A DNA stretch of 64,000 bases. Origin: Linum tenue. Its lineage: Eukaryota > Streptophyta > Magnoliopsida > Malpighiales > Linaceae. This document shows positions 35,046 to 43,587 of this stretch, piece by piece. How positions within the stretch are numbered: position 1 is the first letter of the stretch; every line of letters begins with the position of its first letter. The DNA lies in the NCBI GenBank assembly GCA_946122785.1, contig CAMGYJ010000002.1, positions 37,142,495 to 37,206,494 on the forward strand, given 5' to 3'. The notes beneath the pieces are model-generated. The model made no database searches and was not told the DNA's origin. It saw only the letters and a program-made list of their open reading frames with translations. The position numbers were made by a program, and so were the translations under genes.

Positions 35046-36824
35046 ATGGATCCAGACGCCGTCGCGAAGGCATTCGTGGATCACTACTACAGCATGTTCG
35101 ACAGCAACCGAGCAGGATTGGCCAGTCTCTACGAGGATGGCTCGATGCTGACCTTCGAAGGCCAGAAGATCCAGGGCTCGCAGAACATCGTCGCCAAGCT
35201 CACCAGCCTTCCTTTCCAGCAGTGCCAGCACAGCATCACCACCGTCGATTGCCAGCCTTCTGGTCCCGCCGGCGGCATGCTCGTCTTCGTCTCTGGTAAC
35301 CTTCAGCTCGCTGGCGAGCAGCACGCTCTCAAGTTCAGCCAGGTTTGTGTTCCTTCGACCTCGATCTTTGTCCAATTCCGTTTACGATGCTTCTTCGTGG
35401 GCATTGCTAGGGTTAGCTGCTAGTGCTTTCCCCCAATTCTGATCTTCTGCTAGTCGATCGTAGATACATAGATTGTGAGATTCGGATGTCTCGATTGAAC
35501 GTTCTGCTGAAATTTAGGAGAAGGCTTAGGAAATTAGGGATTTGGTGACGGGATTAGGAAATAACGTATACTGTTTAAGGTTCTCTTAGATCTGACGATT
35601 CTGATCTTTCTGTGACCTTGAGAGCTTGGCATTTATGGCTTGTAATGTTTGCTAGCTTCGATTGTTGTATACTCGCTAGATTCAGTTGTTCGGTAATTCG
35701 TAATTCACCATTGCTGCTGGAGCTATGTTTGCTGGCCGTTTCCTTTTCACAATAGTAGTTTGGAATAGTACTGATTCTTATTTTTCCAGGTTTATGCTAA
35801 TTGCATCATCCATTCCTCCCAAAACTAAGCATCAAGCTGTTGCAATCATTCCTTTTGGTTACTGCCTCATTTAGTCTTGTTATCTGTTTTCTAGGTTGCT
35901 GATATTTTAATTGTTTTCAGCCTTGAGGACAAGGCTGTTCTCAAGGAGTTATTGGTTTGTTGCCATTACACTAGTGTTGCTTTGAGCTCAGATTTTTCCA
36001 GGTTTGTGCTAATTGCATCATCCATTCCTTCCATCTTAGGCATAATTTTAGCTCCTTCGGCTCTAGAGAGGCAGAGAGATGACTTCCTTAGATCAACCAT
36101 ACCACCGAACTGTTATTTGTTTATTCCGTAGATACTTCTTGGGAGACCCAAATATTTCAGTTGGCTAGCAAACAGATATTGAGAGTGCTGTTTTAACCTC
36201 TATAGCTTTAACCTGGTTTTTATGGCTAATTGCATGATGATTCCTTGCATCCTTTATCTTTGGGATGGCTTAGTTTCTTGAGGTTGGAGAGAATGAGAGA
36301 TGGCTTCCATTGATCAATCACACAACTGGGATCTTATTTTCTTTCAATACTTCCTGCAATAACCTTGGATTTCAGTTGTCTAGCAGAGAGAAATTCAATG
36401 TCGTTTCCATGATTGTGGGAAAACTGATTGATCCAACTTTAGAGACCCTCTATGTTTCTTTCCCAGTTCTTACTGCATACAATCTTGCAAGTGCTTATGG
36501 CGTGATCATGGTCTTTACTCAGGTCTTCAGTGTTACAAAACGTTTAAGGTTTAGCTAATCGATGTGAACACTACTTCGCTAGCCAGTGCTTCTCTGGCAT
36601 TGTCTTGTATGAGACATCTTGTTCTTGATTGCAATTTTGTGCATTGCTGTGTTGATATGCTGTAAAATATTTTGAGGGTGGAGACCTGATTTGCATCAAC
36701 CCTCTTGCTGATCTGATCATCTTTTTTCCTCATGGTTCTGCATTTTCAGATGTTCCATTTGATGCCAACACCAACAGGAAGCTTCTATGTGTTTAATGAC
36801 ATTTTCCGGTTGAACTATGCTTGA
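35046..36824 (+). CDS. NTF2: nuclear transport factor 2 (NTF2), RanGDP import factor
   Basis: NTF2 carries RanGDP into the nucleus through the pore and so maintains the Ran gradient. Two coding exons (35046-35342 and 36750-36824) join in phase 0 across a 1407-bp intron, with donor CCAG|GTTTGT and acceptor TTTTCAG|ATG. They give 123 aa, the usual plant length. The protein starts MDPDAVAKAFVDHYY and contains SMLTFEGQKIQG, TTVDCQPSGPAGGMLVFVSG, HALKFSQ and the C-terminal FYVFNDIFRLNYA, all hallmarks of plant NTF2. The final exon wording (MFHLMPTPTGSFY) is closer to NTF2A than NTF2B as I recall them. It converges with the gene at 37236-37961. Confidence 0.95.
35775..36420 (+). repeat. diverged tandem duplications inside the NTF2 intron
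   Basis: A segment containing GCTAATTGCATCATCCATTC occurs near 35790-35815 and 36005-36035, with a weaker version at 36225-36250. The sequence following the second (GAGAGATGACTTCC, then AGTTGGCTAGCA) is matched after the third (GAGAGATGGCTTCC, then AGTTGTCTAGCA). Units are roughly 210-220 bp, with obvious divergence. Confidence 0.6.
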
Positions 36825-37235
36825 AGGACATCGATCGAGGAGGAGAGAAAACGTCCTTGTGTGAACCTGAATCTCCAGGGTTTTTCTTTGATCAGTTTGC
36901 TTCTTTTCTCTTGTGTTCTGGACATTCCAAATGGGAAACTCGGAATTTCGGTTATTGTTCGAATCTCCTTCACCGCTTTGTTGCCGAAAGTTGTTCCTTG
37001 ACACTAGTGTTTAAATTTAAGAAACGGGTTGGTCGCAGTATTGGAATATCTTTGAAACTTTCTTCGACCTGTCTTGCTTGATAGATATCCTTCTACCAAG
37101 CAAATGATGATAATGACAAAATAGACACAGAACGTTGCCCAGTTTTCCCCAACTGCAGAAAAATAAGGGACTACAAAATGGATTGATACAACAAATACAC
37201 TGCAAAAATGTTCTTGCTTCCAAGGCTTGCCACGA

Positions 37236-37815
37236 CTACTTGTCGCCACTGAGCCCGAAATCCACGCAGGGAAGCTCGGGCATCTTGATGGTGGAACCAG
37301 AATCCGTCTCCTCGGCAGATCGCTTCCTCTCTCCATCCTGCTCGTTTCGAACCCGGCCTGGAAAGAAGGTGCTCAGCAAGGACCTCACTGGATGGCTCAG
37401 TTTGTCCTTCACCGCCAAGGCGATGGACACCTCGGAGACTTGCCAGCCCAGCGTCACCACGATCAGAGCAGAAAGCAGGCAGTGGGTGATGAAGTTCTGC
37501 CTCTTCACCTTCCTAATCTCCTTCACTAGCTCCTCATCTGCATCTGTTTTCTTGCTGTCCCGACGGTTTCTCGACCTGCCTTCTCCGCCTCGCGGGGACC
37601 CGGGTTGCTTCAGCGTCCCTTCTCCTTTCAGCGATTCCAACTGTCCACGGTAGTAACCCGTAGAATCACTTTTCTATTCTCTATGGCTCTTCATTCAGAA
37701 TCTGTATGTTACGTTGTAGTAGACGAGGGATGATGGAAAAATGATTGTTACCTCGGACAGCAGTCTGGAGAGAATAGGCCGATCTTTGTCGTCTAATGGG
37801 ATGGAATCGCCGTAG

Positions 37816-37846
<31 letters not shown>

Positions 37847-37961
37847 CTTCTTCTTCTTGGTTCTTCTTCTTCTTCTCTTGTGCTAGCTTCTGGATTTCAT
37901 CGGTGAGAAACTGCAACTTCTGAGTCGATTCCATTGCCTTGTTTGATTCTTGGTCGATCAT
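37236..37961 (-). CDS. 204-residue single-pass membrane protein of unknown function
   Basis: Two exons on the minus strand (37961-37752, then 37640-37236) join in phase 0 with donor GAG|GTAAC and acceptor GGACAG|TTGG across a 111-bp intron. I chose the ATG at 37961 (MIDQESNK); an upstream in-frame ATG at 38072 would add 37 residues, and MESTQK at 37934 is also possible. The N-terminal half is a charged, probably coiled segment with a run of 13 Glu (residues about 35-48). One hydrophobic helix lies at about residues 120-142 (ITHCLLSALIVVTLGW), followed by a basic and then Pro-rich tail ending FGLSGDK. I recall similar unnamed plant proteins with ITH..LSAL...TL.WQ.SEVS but know no function. It lies tail-to-tail with NTF2. 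Confidence 0.8.
37820..37858. repeat. (TTC)n microsatellite coding for poly-Glu
   Basis: An uninterrupted run of 13 TTC units on the plus strand is the GAA/GAG-type Glu tract of the minus-strand protein, so length changes would alter the protein in frame. Confidence 0.9.
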
Positions 37962-38859
37962 GGGGAATTGAATCCTTTGAGATTGGAGTTTGGGGAAGGA
38001 CAGCGACGGATTCCAGAACTGAAAGGGGAAGGGTAGAAAATGAATCATTTGCCGGAAAACGCGAATGGACACGTGGGTGCATCTCCATATCGTTGTGGAG
38101 CGATGGTTTCTTCCTGCGGCGGTGGTGCTTCATTAATTTAGCTACCAAGAAAGCCCATCTAAACCGCAGTATGGGCTTTCAGCAGCCGAATCTATTGTCT
38201 TATGGCCTTATTACACTAACCTGCAGCCTATGATGTTAGGGTGTTGAAATGATTATCATGATAATTATCAAACTAATTAAGTATAAATTATATTAATTAA
38301 CTTAAATTATCCAAATTAATATAATAATTAAATTCGTCAAATCAATGTTTAATCGGTTTGATGAATTAGTTTATCGTATTAACTAATATAACAGAATATT
38401 ATCGTATCTGAGGAAAATCTATGCATCAATCCATAATATATTAATGAATAAAACACGAAAATCAACTTATAGTTAACCCTCAACATAAATACATGTGACG
38501 AATATTATTATCTTACAATCATTAGATGTAGCCACCTAACATAACTATATACAAACGGTATGGGCAACGAATGTGATGTGTCTGGTGCGAATTGTCACAG
38601 TCACTTAACAGTTATCATACACTGAAATAGGTCTTTCCATTTAGGTTTTCATCCTACATAATGTATAAACTTTATCTAAATTAGGAGCGCATATAGTATT
38701 GCCTACCCTCTACAAAAATAAATATAGTATAAGAACAATTACGAGCTTTAATTATTTTATGGATCTTAAAAGGGAGAAACTCTTTACTCTTGGGGGTTAT
38801 GCAGGTATTAAGTAAGTGTATTATAAATGTATTAGACATATGCTTACTTGCTTAATTGG
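37962..38859. other. upstream region of the 204-aa gene and AT-rich spacer
   Basis: The first few hundred bases are the presumed 5' region of the minus-strand gene. From 38230 the DNA is strongly AT-rich and no gene is supported. Confidence 0.45.
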
Positions 38860-39174
38860 TTAGATTGGTAGATTCATGGATCAAATGGATTGGATTATAT
38901 AGATTGGTGGATTGATCCATGAATCCAAATGACTGGACCAATATGTAAATTTTGAAAATTTTAGGTACTAAAATGTAAATGATAAAAAATAGGCATCTAA
39001 ACGTAAGCTATAATGACATTTTTTGCATAAAAAATAAATTCTAGGTACCAAATTATAAATATAAGAAATATAGGTACTAAACTATAATTTATCATTTCAA
39101 TCCATGGATAAATTCATGAATCCACCAATCCAATTAAATTTGAATTACATGAATTTGATTAGTTGGATATTTAA
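38860..39174. repeat. AATCCA-rich inverted-repeat element, copy A
   Basis: The ends carry GATTGGTGGATTGATCCATG and the reverse wording CATGAATCCACCAATCC. The middle alternates AGGTACCAAA/AGGTACTAAA words. A related copy lies at about 41170-41533. No ORF is present and the exact ends are uncertain. Confidence 0.5.
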
Positions 39175-39511
39175 GGGGTAAATTGCAATCTTGGTCACTG
39201 TGATTACTAAATAGTCGCTAAAAATACTTAATTTCATTCATGATCATTAAGATTAGTTAAATGTTTCAAATTTGGTCACTCCCCGTCTAACTCCGTTAGT
39301 TTTGTCTGACTTGGTAGTAAACTCTCAATGTTGACCGATAAATGCGTGACGTGACAATTAAATAATAATAAAGTAATAAAATTTAATATTTTTAAATTCC
39401 AACTCATTTTCAAAATTATTAAAAAAAATCTAATTTCTTCTTATACCCAATAAATCTAATTTCTTCGGAGCATCCCCATCCCAGTGACGGCGCTACCTTC
39501 TCCGACGGATC

Positions 39512-40000
39512 TCACCCCAAGTACAGATTCCGGCGCCGGTGGCACCTCCTCCCGAGGTCGTATGCCAAAAGAGGGAGTGGGAGGCGACTGGAGTCTCTGA
39601 AAACGTTAAAAAACATGGACCGAAGAAGGGACTTGGCGATGGCAGGATGGGCTTTCTCCAGAGTTGATGATTTGGAGAAGGGACTTGGCGATGACAGGAT
39701 GGGCTTTCTCAATTTCGCAAACATGATGACTTTGTGGTGGTTCCGACAAATTGAATTGGTAAAAAAAGCTAGAAATTGTTTCTCCACCATCATTCTACCC
39801 ATGTCGACACGAACTAGGGACTGTTTGGGTCTGTAGAATTTGATGGCTATGGCTTGGGCGAGCTTTGTTTTCCCGACACCGGATTTCCAAGCACCGTCGA
39901 AGAGGAAGCTTGCTAGGGGACGGTTCGGGTTTCTGGTGCTGGTTTGGGCACAACGAATTTCTTGGTCGGCTTGGTTGACCGCTTCGTCATACCCAATCAC
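39512..40000 (-). pseudogene. captured fragment of a Clp/Hsp100 AAA+ ATPase
   Basis: The minus strand reads IGYDEAVNQ, then RNPNRPLASFLFDG, a Walker A-like SGVGKTKLAQAIA, LVRVDMGRMM and, further on, EKAHPAIAKSLL. These are the blocks of the second AAA+ module of Clp/Hsp100 proteins (normally GQDEAV, NRPIASFLF.GPTGVGKTELA, RLDMSE and EKAHPD). The Walker A loop is altered (GAWKSGVGKT), the Walker B/sensor stretch is missing, and the fragment ends at the MULE arm. It lies inside the transposon arms and is not expected to give a working chaperone. Confidence 0.75.
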
Positions 40001-40123
40001 GTGGGCCTTGGAGTTCCCCTGAGCCAGTCATCGAGAATAGAGTCCAAATTAGATCACCTTTAATTTTTCCGGCGAATAGTTACAGGAACTAATTTAATAG
40101 CAGATTTCCCCAAGTGTGTCTAC

Positions 40124-40428
40124 TAGGGCTCGACAATCGGTTATCGATTAGCGGTTAACCGACCGGTTACAATCGAAATCGGCCTGTTATCCGCTAACCG
40201 AAAATCGGTCGGTATTCGGAGGGATGAACGAGATGATTTTGGTCTTAGGGGCAGCTCGGTTAACCGAGATAACCGAAGCCTTAAGGCCTCTTTCAGTCGG
40301 TAGGTGTGGGAGGTAGTTCGGTTATAACCGAAAACCGACCATTTAATTTTTGGTTATAACCGAACCGACCAAACTCCACCCCTAATTCGGTTTTCGGTTA
40401 TAACCGAACCGACTGAACTCCACCCCTA
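40124..40428. mobile_element. hAT-type MITE, 305 bp, rich in CGGTTATAACCG
   Basis: It begins TAGGGCTCGA and ends CCACCCCTA, and is flanked by a perfect 8-bp duplication GTGTCTAC at 40116-40123 and 40429-40436. The inside is a series of CGGTT/AACCG words. There is no ORF. Confidence 0.88.
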
Positions 40429-40566
40429 GTGTCTACTTAATTTCTCTTCTTGGGTCCTTGCTTTTGTATCATTTTTAGAGACTCCAGTCGCTGCTCCCAC
40501 TCCCTCTTATTGGCGTACGACCTCGGTGAGGAGGATGCTGTCGGCGCTGGAATATGTACTTGGAGT

Positions 40567-41000
40567 TAGTGATGGCAATTTCAACCCGCCCCGCGGGTAT
40601 TACCCGACCCGCAGTAGCATGGGGCGGGGCATGGGTATCTACTTCCGACCCGCCCTGCCCCGACCGGCCCCGTTCTAGACTCTCATTTTATCTCAATTTC
40701 TTACAATATCTATACATATTTCTCCTATTTTGACTTTTCTTCAACTAGTTAAAGTCGATCTTTCAACTTGGTAGGCTCAATTATCCATTCTATTATCAAT
40801 ATTTTTCATTCTTAAAGTGTTTTTCCTTACGTTTTATTGTAAAAAGTAAAATTTACTTGTATTTTTTTTTGAACAACATGTAAGAGTGGGTCGACCCACC
40901 CCGCCCCGTACCCGCGCGGGTTTTACCCGCCCCGACCCGTAGTAGCGTGGGCCGGGGCATGGGAATTGAGGTACCCGCTCCGCCCCCATTGCCATCACTA
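40567..41000. mobile_element. hAT-type MITE, 434 bp, in the right arm of Pack-MULE 2
   Basis: A perfect 13-bp terminal inverted repeat TAGTGATGGCAAT and a perfect 8-bp duplication CTTGGAGT (40559-40566 and 41001-41008) define it. Subterminal CCCGCCCCG-rich stretches lie at both ends around an AT-rich core. There is no ORF. Confidence 0.93.
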
Positions 41001-41169
41001 CTTGGAGTGAGATCTGCGTGGCGTCGTCGGCTGGTGTGGGTATGCTGCCGAAAGAAATTAGATTTATTGGGAATGAGAAGAAATTAGAATTTTTTAATAA
41101 TTGTGAATGAGTTGGAATTTAAAAAATATTAAATATTAGTATTTACTAACCATGTCACATATGACAATT

Positions 41170-41533
41170 CTCTATACAATCCACCAATCCATTAAAAATG
41201 TCCACCTAATCCAATCCATCTGGATTGGTGCATTCATGGATTGATCCATGGATCCAAATGGCAAAATTATGATTTGGTACCTATACTTTTTATATTTTAC
41301 ATTTTGGTACTTAAAATTCATTTTTTATACGCAAAATATCATTGGAAAATTACATTTTGGTACCTAAAATTTCTCATTATGACATTTTAGTACCTAAACT
41401 TTTCACATTTTACATATTGGTCCAAGGTTGAGAATGTCATTTAGATTCATGGATAATCCACTTGATCCAATCCATGAATCCACCAATCCAATCCATCAAT
41501 CCATGGATCCAATCCATTTGCCACCTTTATATT
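41170..41533. repeat. AATCCA-rich inverted-repeat element, copy B, nested in Pack-MULE 2
   Basis: It interrupts the right arm of the Mutator-like element. It starts AATCCACCAATCCATT, ends CCAATCCATTTGCC, and carries TTTGGTACCTA words inside, like copy A at 38860-39174. The borders come from alignment with the left MULE arm and are good to about 5 bp. Confidence 0.6.
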
Positions 41534-41623
41534 TAACGGTAAACTATTAGAGTTAACTAACTTGTTAGACAAAATTAACAGAGTTGGACAAAGAGTAACC
41601 AAACTTAAAACATAAAACATTTA

Positions 41624-42414
41624 GGACTTTGCTACGGTGACATGCATGTCACGGTGACATGCACTTTTCGGTCGACCTCATATAAGATTAGGTCGACCTA
41701 ATCTATTGTTTCAGTGTAAAAATAGTTTCATGGTGCCTACTTTGGAGATTCATATCTTACAATTGGCTAGATGGAAATTGGCGATTAATGGCTTGTTTTG
41801 AAGCTGAAGTGTCCCTCTACACATTAAAGTACTTGGGAGCTTGATAGGAAGTTCAGAAGATCATTTTTGAACCTGATCAAAAGGCTATGCCAAAACAGGG
41901 AAACTGCCTGAAAATGGCTAAGTTTGGGAACGTGTTTGTGAAGTCTACTTTGGAGCTCAATTTGAGAAGCATGGATGCGAGTCGAGTCCAGCGGCCTCTA
42001 CCACGTTAAATTAAGTATGTTTTTATACAAATTCAAATCGCATTCATGCTTCTTGAATTGAGCTCCAAAGTAGACTTCACAAACACGTTCCCAGACTTGG
42101 CCATTTTCAGGCAGTTTCCCAATTTTGGCATAGCCTTTTGATCAGGTTCAAAAATGGTCTCTTGAACTTCCTATCGAGCTCTCAATTACTTCAATATATA
42201 GAGGGACACTCCAGCTTCAAAACAAGCCATTAATCTTCAATTTTCATTTAGCCAATTGCATGATATGAATCTCCAAAGTAAGCACCATTAAACTGTTTTT
42301 ACACCGAAACAACAGTTTGGTCGACCTAATGCTAAATGAGGTCGACCTAATCCTAACTGAGGTCGACCGAAAAGTGCAAGTCACCATGACATGGATGTCA
42401 CCATAGGCGCACCC
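41624..42414. mobile_element. 791-bp fold-back element with 9-bp target duplication
   Basis: Two arms of about 370 bp are near reverse complements across the whole element, with shared blocks GCACTTTTCGGTCGACC, GAAGTCTACTTTGGAGCTCA and AAAAGGCTATGCCAAAA. The loop, at about 41985-42030, is only some tens of bases. The flanks AAACATTTA at 41615-41623 and 42415-42423 are identical. The 9-bp duplication suggests Mutator-type mobilisation. There is no ORF. Confidence 0.85.
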
Positions 42415-42525
42415 AAACATTTAACTAATCTTAATGACCATGAATGAAATTAAATATTTTTAGTGACTAAAGATAATAGTGACCAACTTTTTAGTAATCA
42501 TCCCGGCCATCGGATGATTGTTATT

Positions 42526-43305
42526 CTGGATTGCTAAATGTCGCCCTTAAAATTGCTAAAGGTCGCCCTAACTTAGATGTCAAATTACCTGTATACCCTT
42601 AATGAAAAAATCAAAATTGAAACAAACAAACAAGCCCTAAACCTAAACCTTCTCCTGCGTTCCCTTCTCTCTGCACCTCGCTCCATCGCGCCGAACTCCC
42701 GCGATCCCACCCGCGCAGCAGCCTTCGCCGGAGAAGAAGGCTTCGTCGGAGAAGAAGAAGGTAAAAAAAAAAAAACCGTGCCGACCGCAGTCAAACCGCG
42801 GTTAGACCGACGGTCAACCGCGGTCAACGCGCGGTTGAACCGACGGCTGACCGCGGTCAACCTGCGGTTGGACCATGGCCGGACCGCAAATCACCTGCGG
42901 TTGGACCATGGCTGGACCGCAAATGACCTGCGGTTGGACCATGGCTGGACCGCAGGTGATTTGCGGTCCAGCCATGGTCCAACCGCAGGTCATTTGCGGT
43001 CCAGCCATGGTCCAACCGCAGGTGATTTGCGGTCCAGCCATGGTCCAACCGCAGGTGATTTGCGGTTCCTTTTTTTTTTTCTTCGTTTTTCAGTTAATGT
43101 ATTTACCTCGTCGGAGTCGCTACTCCGACGATATCGGCTTCAAAATGACGATGATGGATTTTTCTCTCCTTAGATAGTGTTTTTTTAGTCCAAGTGGTGT
43201 TTGTTTGATAAATGGAAGGTAAAGAAGCTAAGGGGGTAAAAGTGTAACTTTGATTCTTTTTAGGGCGACCTTTAGCAATTTTAAGGGCGACCTTTAGCAA
43301 CTCCC
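42526..43305. mobile_element. Mutator-like or fold-back element containing a palindromic minisatellite
   Basis: The ends TTGCTAAATGTCGCCCTTAA and TTTAGCAACTCCC are inverted repeats of about 45 bp that each hold a doubled TTGCTAAAGGTCGCCCT. TTGTTATT flanks both sides (42518-42525 and 43306-43313; a ninth base differs), in keeping with Mutator-type insertion. No transposase is present. The interior has a short open frame on each strand, driven by the minisatellite. Confidence 0.72.
42782..43067. repeat. 33-bp minisatellite arranged as a long palindrome
   Basis: Units such as GGACCATGGCTGGACCGCAA recur every 33 bp (starting at 42870, 42903 and 42936), then continue as their reverse complement after a 7-base centre at about 42955-42961. 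Because 33 is divisible by three and the array is palindromic, both strands stay open and spell the same 11-residue repeat (DHGWTANDLRL-like, or MAGPQITCGWT in another frame). Confidence 0.9.
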
Positions 43306-43587
43306 TTGTTATTTGGCACGTACTTACTGTTAATCTATTTCCGGAAAAGGAAATGGAAAGCAAAAGGACTACAAGACCATTTACAGCACCAACCAAAAGT
43401 CGTTGCAAAAATCAATCCCGCCATTTACATCAAGAAAATAAGCCTTCACTCAATCGAAGGCTATTTACATTTTACACCTAAATCGAGAAAAAGAGCAGCT
43501 AGCCACCAGTGCCAAATTGAAACAAACCTAAAACCTCGTACCACCCCAAGTTGTTAAGCAAATATGAATTGCCAGAATAGGACACTT

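Larger units (their letters stand above)
39175..42510. mobile_element. Mutator-like element carrying a Clp ATPase fragment (Pack-MULE 2), with four nested insertions
   Basis: A left arm at 39175-39610 is matched in reverse by 40480-42510 once the inserts at 40567-41000, about 41170-41533 and 41624-42414 are removed. Shared blocks include TTGGTCACT, AATTTCATTCATG, ATTAAGATTAGTTAAATGTT, TTTAAATTCCAACTCATT and GAGGGAGTGGGAG. Arms of about 430 bp and the TTGGTCACT-type terminal wording fit plant Mutator-like elements. A target duplication is not visible, perhaps because the right edge was altered. The interior holds a host-type gene fragment and a further hAT element at 40124-40428. Confidence 0.72.

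Noticed and set aside
36310..36558. 82-codon frame in the NTF2 intron
   Set aside because: It lies within the intron repeats and is not in phase with the NTF2 exons.
42577..43173. 198-codon frame considered as a real repeat protein
   Set aside because: It is open only because of the 33-bp palindromic array, and the opposite strand is open in the same way; it lies wholly inside a transposon.
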